Positions 1-7,042 of a stretch of DNA of 10,533 nucleotides are shown here, one piece after another. The stretch lies in assembly GCA_937919075.1 (NCBI GenBank), contig CALFOF010000007.1:1-10533 (forward strand). The letters run 5' to 3'. The notes under the pieces are model-generated. The model saw only the letters and a list, made by a program, of their open reading frames with translations, had not been told where the DNA came from and searched no databases. Within the stretch, counting starts at the first letter, position 1; every line of letters begins with the position of its first letter. A program made the position numbers and the translations under genes. Source of the DNA: an uncultured Cyanobium sp. (lineage in GTDB: Bacteria > Cyanobacteriota > Cyanobacteriia > PCC-6307 > Cyanobiaceae).

Positions 1-62
1 GGGGAGCGGGGGCGAGGAGGCTGTGCCTGCGGAAATGTGAGACAAACTCCTAGGGCGGGCTG

Positions 63-944
63 ATGGAGGTGTCGGTGCATCCACGCTTCGCCGACAACGG
101 GCTGGTGTATCTCACCTATGCCGCCGGCACGGAAACGGCGAACCACACCCGCCTGGCCCGGGCCCGCTTCGACGGGCGCTCGCTGAAGGATCTGCAGGTG
201 ATTTTCGAGGTGCCCCAGCGCAAGGCGGGTGGCCAGCACTTCGGTTCCCGTCTGGTGTGGCTGCCCGATGGCACCGTGCTGCTGGCGATCGGCGATGGCG
301 GCAACCCACCCGTGCAGCTCGATGGTGCCCTGATCCGCGTGCAGGCCCAGAACCGTGCCAGCGCCCTCGGCAAGATCCTGCACCTCACCGACGCGGGCCA
401 GCCGGTGCGCGCCGCCGCCTTCGCCGCCGATCCCGGTGCCCTGCCGGGGCTATGGAGCCTGGGCCACCGCAACATCCAGGGCCTCGCCTATGACCGTGGC
501 CGCGCGCGGGTGTGGGCCACCGAGCACGGCGCCCAGGGCGGCGACGAGCTCAACAGCCCCAGGGCAGGGGCGAACTACGGCTGGCCGCTTGTGACCCACA
601 GCCGTGAATACTTCGGACCGGCGATCTCCGCCGCCACGGGGTCGCCGCGCTTCGTGGATCCAGAGCTGGTGTGGACCCCGGCCATCGCCCCTTCGGGGCT
701 GGTCGTGTACAACGGCGCGCAGATGCCGGCCTGGCGCGGCCAGCTGTTTGCCGGCGGCCTGGTGTCGCAGGCGGTGCACCGCCTCACACTCGATGCCGGC
801 GGGCGGGTGAGCGGCCAGCACCGCATCGACATCGGCGCGCGGGTGCGCGATGTGCGCCAGGGGCCGGATGGCTTTCTCTACGTGCTCACCGATGCCCCGC
901 GCGATGGCCAGCTGATCCGCCTGGAGCCGGCCCCGCCCTCCTGA
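63..944 (+). CDS. PQQ-dependent sugar dehydrogenase, N-terminally truncated
   Basis: The 293 residues match the soluble aldose-sugar dehydrogenase family (YliI/Asd, GSDH domain). This is a six-bladed beta-propeller that oxidises sugars with pyrroloquinoline quinone and calcium, usually in the periplasm. Visible landmarks, in order, are HFGSR (residues 59-63, whose His matches the catalytic base), GHRNIQGLAYD (134-144, PQQ-contacting Arg), EHGAQGGDELN (154-164), NYGWP (171-175) and PSGLVVYNG (210-218). Family members are usually about 350-400 residues with a signal peptide; here roughly the first 80-100 residues and any signal peptide are absent. In frame, GGL (54-62) precedes the ATG as in homologues (usual motif GQGGL-x-V), but codon 51-53 is TAG where Gln is expected. 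Further upstream the frame no longer resembles the family. Family identity is firm. Start 63 is only the first available ATG, and the product is probably non-functional unless the missing part lies elsewhere. Confidence 0.8.
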   Translation: MEVSVHPRFADNGLVYLTYAAGTETANHTRLARARFDGRSLKDLQVIFEVPQRKAGGQHFGSRLVWLPDGTVLLAIGDGGNPPVQLDGALIRVQAQNRASALGKILHLTDAGQPVRAAAFAADPGALPGLWSLGHRNIQGLAYDRGRARVWATEHGAQGGDELNSPRAGANYGWPLVTHSREYFGPAISAATGSPRFVDPELVWTPAIAPSGLVVYNGAQMPAWRGQLFAGGLVSQAVHRLTLDAGGRVSGQHRIDIGARVRDVRQGPDGFLYVLTDAPRDGQLIRLEPAPPS

Positions 945-957
945 TCCAGCCCGGCCT

Positions 958-982
958 CGCCCGCCAGCTGCCGCAGCGGGCG
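958..982. terminator. GC-rich hairpin between convergent genes
   Basis: A perfect 7-bp stem (CGCCCGC at 958-964, GCGGGCG at 976-982) with an 11-nt loop sits in the 43-nt gap between the stops at 944 and 988. It has no U-tract on either strand. A stem of this size is expected several times by chance in this window, so only its position between convergent stops supports a terminator role. Confidence 0.3.
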
Positions 983-987
983 GCTTG

Positions 988-1583
988 TCAGATCTCGATC
1001 GCCAGCTTCCCCTTCACCTGCCGCGCCTCAAGGCGGCGCACGGCGTCCGGCAGCTTGTCGAGCGGGTAGCGCCCATCGATCCAGGGCCTGAGCTGCCCGG
1101 CCTCCACCAGCTCCTTGAGCACCAGCAGATCCGCGCGCTTCGGTTGCTGCATCACCACCACCACTTTGCGGCGGCGGAGCCGCGAGAACAGGGGGCCGAG
1201 CAGCAGGGCGCGCAGCAAGCGGCTGAAATCGCCTCCCACCAGCACGTAGGTGCCGGCGGGCGTGAGCAGGGGCAGCCAGGAGCGGATCGACCGAAAGGCC
1301 GCCGTGTCCACGATCAGATCGAAGCGCTGGGCCTGGCGGCGCAGGTCGGCGGGCCCCAGATCGCTCACATGGTCGGCGCCCAAGGCGAGCACCATCGCCT
1401 GGTTCGGCGCCCGGCAGACCCCGGTGACCACCGCGCCGAAGGCCTTGGCGATCTGCACGGCGTAGGAGCCCACACCACCGGAGGCGCCGTGGATCAACAC
1501 GCTCTGCCCGGCCTGCAGCTGGCCACCTGCTCCAGGCGCAGCACCTTGGGGGATCCGTAACGGCGCTGCACGATCGCCCGCAT
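988..1583 (-). pseudogene. MDR-family NAD(P)-dependent alcohol dehydrogenase/quinone oxidoreductase with internal deletion and frameshift
   Basis: This is the remnant of a medium-chain dehydrogenase/reductase of the zinc-less, quinone-oxidoreductase-like type, normally about 320-340 residues. The true N-terminus is at 1583 on the minus strand: 21 codons to 1521 read MRAIVQRRYGSPKVLRLEQV plus Ala, the usual start of these proteins. That frame then reaches a stop after eight unrelated codons. The C-terminal part resumes in another frame at about 1524 with GQLQAGQSVLIHGASGGVG, the Rossmann nucleotide-binding motif. It continues through VVTGVCRAPN, ADHVSDLG, FDLIVDTA, YVLVGGD and YPLDKLPDAVRRLEARQVKG to the stop at 988. 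Against family members, about 110-120 codons covering almost the whole GroES-like catalytic domain are missing at about 1520-1524. The long open frame running back to 1677 is a chance extension. Without that domain the protein cannot work as an MDR enzyme; an assembly error is the main alternative. Confidence 0.85.
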
Positions 1584-1675
1584 CGTGGCTGGAAGCACTG
1601 GTTCGGGCAGTCACGGGCCGGCGCCGGCAGGCAGTGATTGAGCTGTGAATCCGTGCACTTGCCGGTTGGTCGGCC

Positions 1676-1704
1676 ATGACAGAACCGCATCAGAACGGCA
1701 CAAT
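1676..1704 (+). promoter_or_regulatory. Possible sigma70-type promoter for the glycosyl-hydrolase-like gene
   Basis: ATGACA (1676-1681, 5/6 to TTGACA) and CACAAT (1699-1704, 4/6 to TATAAT) are separated by 17 nt. This would start transcription near 1711, about 60 nt before the ATG at 1772, in the gap left by the divergent pseudogene start at 1583. The match is only moderate and could be chance. If real, it excludes the upstream in-frame ATG at 1676 as the translation start. Confidence 0.25.
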
Positions 1705-1771
1705 TCGCGCTCCTGAATGGGAGGGCGGGATCGCCGATCCACGCCAAGCCCCCGCGCCCAGCCCCCTGCCG

Positions 1772-2992
1772 ATGCCTCCCCTCAGACACCGCCTGCTGCG
1801 GCGCCTGGCTCTCGCGCTTTTGGCCGTCGTGGCGATGGTGCTGCCGGGATTCGCCTTGGGGCCGTTTCCGCCACCTCCGCCACCACCGCCGGCTCGCGTG
1901 GGGCAATCGCGCCCGTTCAGCCTGAACCGCGCCGAGATCCGCGGCGTCTGGATGACCGGCAACGACATGCCGGTGCTGCGGGATCGCGATCGGATGCGGC
2001 TGGCGGTTGAGCAGCTGGCGCGGCTCAACTTCAACACCATCTATCCGGTGGTGTGGAACAGCGGCTTCGCCTATTACGCCAGTGCTTCCGTCCAGCGCCG
2101 CGGCATTCAGTCGTTCACGTTTCGCGGCCTGCAGGGGCAGGACGTTCTCGCCGAGTTGATCCAGGCGGGCCATGCCAAGGGCCTGCTGGTGATTCCGTGG
2201 TTCGAGTTCGGCTTCATGGCGCCGCCCGAATCGGAGCTGGCCCGCTTGCATCCGCACTGGCTCACCCGCAAACAGGACGGCGGCCTGACCTCGATCAGCG
2301 CCGCCGGTGAGGTGGTGTGGCTGAACCCTTTGCATCCCGAGGTGCAGGCATTCATCCTGGAGCTGGTGCAGGAAATCATCAGCCAATACGACGGCGACGG
2401 CATCCAGTTCGACGATCACATGAGCCTGCCGAGTGACTTCGGCTACGACGACGTCACGACGGCGATGTACCGGAAAGAAACCAAGAAGGCACCACCCAGC
2501 AATCCGCGCGATCCGGCCTGGTTGAAGTGGCGCGCCGACAAGATCAGTGACTTCATGCAGCGGGTGCATGACACTGTGCATGCGGCCAAGCCAGCCGCGG
2601 TGTTGTCGGTTTCGCCGAACTACTACGACTTCGCCTACAAACTGCAGCTCCAGGATTGGCTCGGCTGGATCCGGCGCGGACTCGTGGATGAGTTGGTGGT
2701 ACAGCTATACCGCCCCGATCTTGATTCCTTTGTGCCGTTGCTCGCCGAAGCGGCGCTGCTGGAATCGCGCACCAGAATTTCCACGGCGGTGGCGATCATG
2801 GCCGGCCAGCGCCAGCGCCCGGCCTCAATCGAGCTGATCCGGGGGCAAGTGAATGCCGCGCGTGAACGCCAGCTCGGTGTGGCCTTCTTCTACTTCGAAA
2901 CCCTGTGGGACCGGGCTGTTGAACCGCTCAGCGAGCGCAAGCTGGCCTTCCAGCAGTTGTTCACGGCCCCGGCTCCCCGCACCATGAGCTGA
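1772..2992 (+). CDS. Exported family-10 glycosyl-hydrolase-like protein (GHL10/DUF187)
   Basis: The 406 residues resemble the GHL10 (formerly DUF187) TIM-barrel family, related to Bacillus YngK and common in cyanobacteria, with presumed activity on cell-wall or extracellular polysaccharide. Residues 1-11 are Arg-rich, 12-29 form a hydrophobic segment, and 31-40 are PF followed by eight prolines. This reads as a signal peptide or N-terminal anchor with a rigid proline linker. Family landmarks are AEIRGVWMTG (54-63), LNFNTIYPVVWNSGFAYY (85-102), GLLVIPWFEFGF (137-148), WLNPLHPEVQ (183-192), YDGDGIQFDDH (206-216, acidic active-site region) and FFYFETLWD (372-380). I chose the start at 1772 because the signal sequence begins there; an in-frame ATG at 1676 would add 32 non-conserved residues ahead of it. 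No clear Shine-Dalgarno is visible. The fold assignment is solid, but the substrate is unknown. Confidence 0.85.
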   Translation: MPPLRHRLLRRLALALLAVVAMVLPGFALGPFPPPPPPPPARVGQSRPFSLNRAEIRGVWMTGNDMPVLRDRDRMRLAVEQLARLNFNTIYPVVWNSGFAYYASASVQRRGIQSFTFRGLQGQDVLAELIQAGHAKGLLVIPWFEFGFMAPPESELARLHPHWLTRKQDGGLTSISAAGEVVWLNPLHPEVQAFILELVQEIISQYDGDGIQFDDHMSLPSDFGYDDVTTAMYRKETKKAPPSNPRDPAWLKWRADKISDFMQRVHDTVHAAKPAAVLSVSPNYYDFAYKLQLQDWLGWIRRGLVDELVVQLYRPDLDSFVPLLAEAALLESRTRISTAVAIMAGQRQRPASIELIRGQVNAARERQLGVAFFYFETLWDRAVEPLSERKLAFQQLFTAPAPRTMS

Positions 2993-3001
2993 GCGGCCCC
3001 G

Positions 3002-3017
3002 CGCTTAGGGATAAGCG
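3002..3017. terminator. Stem-loop at the convergent gene ends
   Basis: CGCTTA (3002-3007) and TAAGCG (3012-3017) form a perfect 6-bp stem around a GGGA tetraloop (GNRA type on the + strand). It overlaps the PPK2 stop codon and lies 10 nt after the stop of the + strand gene. It could serve both genes in the 12-nt gap, but it has no U-tract and the stem is short. Confidence 0.3.
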
Positions 3018-3970
3018 TTAGGCACGAAGAACTGCTCGTTCATCGGCGGGCGCTGGTAATCGCTGCCGCTCTTGCGTGGTGGCAACTCGAAGGGAGCTGG
3101 TGTCATGTCTTCGTAGGGCACCTTGCTGAGCAGATGGCGGATGCAGTTGAGGCGGGCCCGGCGCTTGTCGTTGGCCTCCACCGTGAACCAAGGAGCTTCG
3201 GGGATGTTGGTGTGAGCAAACATCTCATCTTTCGCCTTGGAGAACTCCACCCAGCGATCACGCGACTCCAGATCCATCGGGCTCAACTTCCAGCGCCGGG
3301 CGGGATCTTCCAGCCTGGAGAGGAAACGGGCTTCCTGTTCTTCATCGCTCACTGAGAACCAGTATTTGATCAGGATGATGCCGCTGCGCACCAGCATCCG
3401 CTCAAATTCCGGGCAGGAGAGCATGAATTCATCCACCTGCTCGGGCGCACAGAAGCCCATCACCTTTTCCACCCCAGCGCGGTTATACCAGCTGCGATCG
3501 AACAGCACGATCTCACCAGCGGAGGGGAAGTTCTCCACATAGCGCTGGAAATACCACTGCGTTTTCTGCTGGTCGGAAGGGGTGCCGAGGGCCACCACAT
3601 TGCAACCGCGTGGGTTGAGCGGCTCGGTGATGCGCTTGATCGTTCCACCCTTGCCGGCCGCATCCCGGCCTTCGAAGAGCAGCACGAGCCTGTAGCCCAC
3701 ATGCTTGATCCAATACTGCATCTTCACCAGCTCCACCTGCAGGCGAGCCAGCTCTTTCTCGTAGAGCTTCTTGTCGAGCTTGGTCAAACGGCCTTCAGCA
3801 TGATCGGAGAAGTCGTCCAGGATCGGCGAAGGGCTGTAGGCATCTCCTGAGCCGAGGGGGTAGGCGAGCGCGCCGCCGTGGCGCTTCTTGTGGCCATTCT
3901 TGCCGGATTTGTGCTTCTTTGCTTTCTTGTCATCTTTGAGTTTTTCTCCAGTTGATTTGTCCTTGGACAT
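3005..3970 (-). CDS. ppk2: Polyphosphate kinase 2
   Basis: This 321-residue protein is a PPK2-family enzyme, which transfers phosphate between inorganic polyphosphate and nucleoside di- or triphosphates. It is most like the single-domain class I type, which mainly makes ADP/GDP into ATP/GTP. The Walker A loop is GRDAAGKGGT (101-110), Walker B is FDRSWYNRAGVE (157-168), and the lid region is EEQEARFLSRLEDPARRWKLS-like (210-230). YWIKHVGYRLVLLFEGRD (86-103) is also typical. The first 31 residues are very basic, with 13 Lys/Arg and three His, then a loop to about residue 60. The start is well set: GAGGTGA lies at 3975-3981 on the minus strand, 4 nt before the ATG. Its 3' end lies 12 nt from the convergent glycosyl-hydrolase-like gene, so their transcripts probably overlap. 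The 53-residue gene upstream on the same strand is 150 nt away, so co-transcription is possible but unproven. Nucleotide specificity cannot be read with certainty. Confidence 0.93.
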   Translation of the reverse strand: MSKDKSTGEKLKDDKKAKKHKSGKNGHKKRHGGALAYPLGSGDAYSPSPILDDFSDHAEGRLTKLDKKLYEKELARLQVELVKMQYWIKHVGYRLVLLFEGRDAAGKGGTIKRITEPLNPRGCNVVALGTPSDQQKTQWYFQRYVENFPSAGEIVLFDRSWYNRAGVEKVMGFCAPEQVDEFMLSCPEFERMLVRSGIILIKYWFSVSDEEQEARFLSRLEDPARRWKLSPMDLESRDRWVEFSKAKDEMFAHTNIPEAPWFTVEANDKRRARLNCIRHLLSKVPYEDMTPAPFELPPRKSGSDYQRPPMNEQFFVPNAYP

Positions 3971-4120
3971 CGGCTCACCTCGGATGAATTGTTTTTCTTT
4001 AGTCGATGCGCAGGTGCCATCAGTGCAACATTCACTACCGAGTCACCCCGGCTGCGCGCCTTTCAGCTGCCAGCACAGCGGCAGCATCCCTCAACCCTGC
4101 CTCCAAGCGGTGAACTTGGC

Positions 4121-4282
4121 TCAGCTGATGATCAACACCACCCCGAACGCGGCCACCAGCAGCAGGATCGCGCCGGAGGCCAGCAGGGCATGGTTGAGCG
4201 CATCGGCGCTGGTTTCGCCGGGCTGCATGGCCACCTCATCGGCGTAGAGGTTGTCATGGTTTTCCAGGTCATGGGTGCGCAT
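4121..4282 (-). CDS. Small single-span membrane protein, unknown function
   Basis: This 53-residue ORF is supported by a strong Shine-Dalgarno (GAGGGA, 4287-4292 on the minus strand, 4 nt before the ATG) and protein-like composition. Residues 1-29 are hydrophilic (MRTHDLENHDNLYADEV, then AMQPGETSADAL). Residues 33-52 are a continuous hydrophobic helix (LLASGAILLLVAAFGVVLII) ending one Ser before the stop. This topology is a cytosolic or lumenal head with a C-terminal tail anchor, like many small cyanobacterial thylakoid or plasma-membrane proteins. I do not recognise the family. It lacks the ExBxN motif of high-light-inducible (Hlip) proteins. It precedes ppk2 on the same strand by 150 nt. 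A 6-bp hairpin (GCTGCC/GGCAGC, 4066-4085) lies between them but has no U-tract. Confidence 0.65.
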   Translation of the reverse strand: MRTHDLENHDNLYADEVAMQPGETSADALNHALLASGAILLLVAAFGVVLIIS

Positions 4283-4421
4283 GGGGTCCCTCGTCGGTTA
4301 GCGGTGGAGGCGCCGCTGCGGCACCCTCTGGGTGAACCCTAAAAACAGTGCCCGGCGGCGTCCAGCGATCCATACCCGGCGTCACGAACCCCCTCCCCAC
4401 GCACTTCCGCCCGACCCGCCG

Positions 4422-4955
4422 ATGCTTGATTCCCTGCCCGATGGCCCGCAGTTATTGGCGCTGGAGCGCCAGAGCCGCCGCAACGGCAGCGGCGTCAGCC
4501 GGGAGGCCCTGCAGGGGGTGTGGATCCTGCAGCGCACCTGGCCGCGGGGCCGCTCCCAGCCGGCGGACCTGGCCAGCACCCTGCTGCGCGGACTCGGCGC
4601 CTCCCTCGCCCTGAGCGCCCCCGAGGCGGCGGTCCCATCAGCCGCCTCTGCAGGAGAAGAGGCCGCCCCGCTGGAGATCATCAACAGCGTGCGGCTGGGA
4701 CAGCTGGAACTGCGCTTCTGCGGCGAGGCGAGGCTGCAGGGCCGGCGCCCCCTGCTGCTGTTTCGCTTCCTGCGCCTGCAGCTGCGGCTGGGCGCGCGCA
4801 CCTTGATCGATCGTCCGTTGCCCGCTGCCGCCCCCTTCAGCAGCCTGCCGGCGGCCGGCCTGCCGTTCTTTGCCCTGATCGCCGCCGACCCGGAGGGGTT
4901 GTGGCTGGCGGCGCGGGGCAAGGGCGGCGGCCTGGCCCTGTGGCAACGCGCCTGA
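4422..4955 (+). CDS. PAP/fibrillin-like lipocalin-type protein (tentative)
   Basis: This 177-residue protein has alternating hydrophobic stretches suggesting a beta-barrel: LQGVWILQRTWP (30-41), INSVRLGQLELRFCGEARL (87-105), RPLLLFRFLRLQLRLG (109-124), LPFFALIA (147-154) and a C-terminal GLWLAARGKGGGLALWQR (159-176). The order of an early GxW, a middle IxSV, late paired strands and a terminal basic-Gly-rich LALW segment resembles plastid-lipid-associated proteins (PAP/fibrillins). These bind lipids or carotenoids at thylakoids in cyanobacteria and plastids. That assignment is my inference from pattern, not a firm motif match. The ATG at 4422 begins the conserved-looking part; an in-frame ATG at 4332 would add 30 residues of Pro/Arg-rich sequence lacking protein character. 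No clear Shine-Dalgarno is present. It precedes the next gene by 141 nt, so the two may or may not share a transcript. Confidence 0.65.
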   Translation: MLDSLPDGPQLLALERQSRRNGSGVSREALQGVWILQRTWPRGRSQPADLASTLLRGLGASLALSAPEAAVPSAASAGEEAAPLEIINSVRLGQLELRFCGEARLQGRRPLLLFRFLRLQLRLGARTLIDRPLPAAAPFSSLPAAGLPFFALIAADPEGLWLAARGKGGGLALWQRA

Positions 4956-5096
4956 GCCCACGCACCAAAAGCCAGTGCCAAGCCCTTCCCGGAGCGTTGG
5001 CGTGGGCACAGCCAGCGGCCCCGATTCCGCGCAGGATCCTGCACAGTGTTGCCTGTTGTGATGGTTCCTGCCCTGCCCGGAGCACCTGGCCAGCGG

Positions 5097-5297
5097 ATGT
5101 ACCGGCTCGTCGACCCCCAGGGACAGCCTCACCCCGTGCTCGATGAGGCCTACGACTCGATGGAGGCGGCCTGGGAGGCGGCCTGCGGCTGGTGGCAGGA
5201 GCAGCGGGGTGGCAGGGCCGGTGGTCCGGTGGGAATCGGCCTGGAGGTCAGCACCGGCTGCGGTGACTGGCGTACGCTCCGGCATCCCGGCTGCTGA
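5097..5297 (+). CDS. Small conserved hypothetical protein
   Basis: The 66-residue protein begins MYRLVDPQGQPHPVLDEAYD, continues with a Trp-rich helix (SMEAAWEAACGWW), a Gly/Arg-rich loop, then GIGLEVSTGCGDWRTLRHP. I associate this arrangement with short picocyanobacterial proteins of unknown function; it reads as a compact soluble alpha/beta protein with no signal or membrane segment. The ATG at 5097 is preferred because the recognisable part starts there. A GTG at 5046 and an ATG at 5061 are in frame but add only low-complexity Pro/Ala/Gly sequence. Its TGA (5295-5297) overlaps the AGGGG motif of the malic enzyme start, 7 nt before that gene, which implies co-transcription and possibly translational coupling. 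Confidence 0.65.
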   Translation: MYRLVDPQGQPHPVLDEAYDSMEAAWEAACGWWQEQRGGRAGGPVGIGLEVSTGCGDWRTLRHPGC

Positions 5298-5304
5298 GGG
5301 GCCG

Positions 5305-7014
5305 TTGAGCGCCACGTCCTTGCCCACGCCTGCGCCCCTGGCCACCAGCCTGCGCGGTCGCCAGCTGCTCGCCGATCCGCAGGTCAACAAGGGCACGGGC
5401 TTCAGCCGGGCGGAGCGCCACGAGCTTGGCCTCGAGGGGCTGTTGCCCCATGCCGTGGAATCGCTCGACATCCAGGTGGCCCGGGCATGGAAGGCCTTCT
5501 GCAGCCTGTCCAGCGACATGGAGAAGTTCCGCTTTGCCCATGGCCTGCGCCAGACCAACAGCACCCTGTTTCACCGGTTTCTTGCCGACCACATCGAAGC
5601 GGTGCTGCCGATCGTGTACACCCCCACGGTGGGAACGGCGATCCAGCGCTTCAGCCTCGATTACCGCAGCCCCGCCGGCGGGGTCTTTCTGGCGGCGGCC
5701 GATCAGGACCGCTTCGCGGCGGTGCTGCGGCAGGCGGCCAGCGGGCCCATCGATCTGATCCTCGTCACCGATGCGCAGGGCATCCTCGGCATCGGCGATC
5801 AGGGGGTGGGCGGCATCGAGATCTGCCAGGGCAAGCTGGCCGTGTACACCCTCTGCGCCGGGCTGGACCCGCACCGGGCGCTGCCGGTGGTGCTCGATGT
5901 GGGCACCGACCGCCCCGAGCTGCTCGACGACCCCCTCTATCCCGGCAGCCACCAGCCGCGCCTGGCCGGCGCCGCCTACGACACCCTGATCGCCCGCTTC
6001 GTGCAGGCCATCACCGACGTGTTTCCGGGGGCGGTGCTGCACTGGGAGGATTTCGGCGTGGGCAATGCCCACCGCAACCTGGCCCGTTACCGGCAGCAGC
6101 TGCCCAGCTTCAACGACGACATCCAGGGCACCCGTGGCGTGGCCTGCGCCGTGGTGGCGGCAGCTTCCCAGGGGGCTGGGGTACCGCTCGCGGAGCACCG
6201 CATCGTGGTGTTCGGCGCCGGCACCGCTGGCTGCGGCATCGCCGATGGCCTGGTGCGGCTGCTGCAGCGCAGCGGCCTTTCCGCTGAGGAGGCGCGCCGC
6301 CGCCTCTGGTTGATCGACCGCTACGGCCTGGTGCACACGGGCCAGCAGCAGGATCAGATCCCGGAGATGGCCAGGGCATTGGCACGCCCGGTGGCTGAGT
6401 TGGAGGCCTTCAGCCGCGACGGCAGCGGCGCGATCGGCTTACTGGAGGTGGTGCAGCGCGTGCAACCCACCGTGCTGATCGGCACCTCCACGGTGGCGGG
6501 CGCCTTCAGCCAACAGGTGGTGGAACACATGGCTGCCGCTGTGGCGCGGCCGATCATCCTGCCGCTGTCGAATCCCACCCGGCTGGCGGAGGCCCAACCT
6601 GCCGATCTGCTGCGCTGGAGCGAGGGCCGCGCCCTGGTGGCCACCGGCAGCCCGTTTGCGCCGGTGGAGGTGGGGGGGCAGCTGCGCCGCATCGGCCAGT
6701 GCAACAACTGCTTCCTGTTCCCCGGCCTGGGTTTCGCCTGCGTGGCGGTGGGAGCCAGCGAGGTGAGCGAAGCGATGATTGATGCGGGCCTGGAGGCACT
6801 GGCACGGCTGATCCCGGCCTGGAGCGATCCCGAGGCGCCGCTCATGCCCGAACTCACCGAGGTGGCGGTGGTGTCCACCGCGGTGGCGGAAGCAGTGGCC
6901 CTGGCGGCGGTGGAAGCCGGAGTGGCCCGCCACGCCAGCACTGCCGAGCAAGCGCTCGCCTGCCTGGAGCGGGCCCGCTGGCACCCCACCTACCGCGCGG
7001 TGGTGGGGGCCTGA
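5305..7014 (+). CDS. maeA: NAD-dependent malic enzyme
   Basis: The product oxidatively decarboxylates malate to pyruvate and CO2 while reducing NAD(P)+, in the cytosol. From a TTG start at 5305 it has 569 residues, close to the roughly 565 of the SfcA/MaeA type. Signature elements are IVYTPTVG (103-110, catalytic Tyr105), GILGIGDQGVGG (159-170), GKLAVYT (176-182, catalytic Lys177), EDFGVGNAHRNLARYR (248-263, metal-binding Glu248/Asp249), FNDDIQGT (269-276, metal-binding Asp), VVFGAGTAGCGIA (301-313, dinucleotide fold), PLSNPTRLAEA and NNCFLFPGLG. All key residues are intact. The frame stays open back to 5143, but that part overlaps the preceding gene and is Arg/Pro-rich shadow sequence. AGGGG (5297-5301) lies 3 nt before the TTG; a second TTG at 5320 is an alternative. 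NAD versus NADP preference is inferred from family type only. Confidence 0.92.
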   Translation: MSATSLPTPAPLATSLRGRQLLADPQVNKGTGFSRAERHELGLEGLLPHAVESLDIQVARAWKAFCSLSSDMEKFRFAHGLRQTNSTLFHRFLADHIEAVLPIVYTPTVGTAIQRFSLDYRSPAGGVFLAAADQDRFAAVLRQAASGPIDLILVTDAQGILGIGDQGVGGIEICQGKLAVYTLCAGLDPHRALPVVLDVGTDRPELLDDPLYPGSHQPRLAGAAYDTLIARFVQAITDVFPGAVLHWEDFGVGNAHRNLARYRQQLPSFNDDIQGTRGVACAVVAAASQGAGVPLAEHRIVVFGAGTAGCGIADGLVRLLQRSGLSAEEARRRLWLIDRYGLVHTGQQQDQIPEMARALARPVAELEAFSRDGSGAIGLLEVVQRVQPTVLIGTSTVAGAFSQQVVEHMAAAVARPIILPLSNPTRLAEAQPADLLRWSEGRALVATGSPFAPVEVGGQLRRIGQCNNCFLFPGLGFACVAVGASEVSEAMIDAGLEALARLIPAWSDPEAPLMPELTEVAVVSTAVAEAVALAAVEAGVARHASTAEQALACLERARWHPTYRAVVGA

Positions 7015-7042
7015 GCGATCGGAGCCGCGCGCAGCTGCGGGT

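Noticed and set aside
1676..1771. ATG at 1676 as the start of the glycosyl-hydrolase-like protein
   Set aside because: It would place 32 non-conserved residues ahead of a clear signal sequence and would overlap the candidate promoter, so 1772 is preferred.
1028..2581. Long minus-strand open frame of 517 codons across the glycosyl-hydrolase-like gene
   Set aside because: It is antisense to a well-supported gene and Arg/Gln/His-rich with no domain. Its last part is a shifted reading of the dehydrogenase remnant. Long shadow frames are common at this GC content.
4956..5007. 8-bp inverted repeat GCCCACGC/GCGTGGGC right after the fibrillin-like gene
   Set aside because: The 36-nt loop and lack of a U-tract make it a poor terminator, and such spaced repeats are expected several times by chance.
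5031..5042. Perfect 12-bp palindrome GCAGGATCCTGC upstream of the 66-residue protein gene
   Set aside because: Two or three perfect 12-bp palindromes are expected by chance in a window of this size, and no second copy or promoter context was seen.
7025..7040. CCGC/GCGG hairpin between the malic enzyme and ferredoxin stops
   Set aside because: The stem is only 4 bp and there is no U-tract, so it is too weak to call a terminator.
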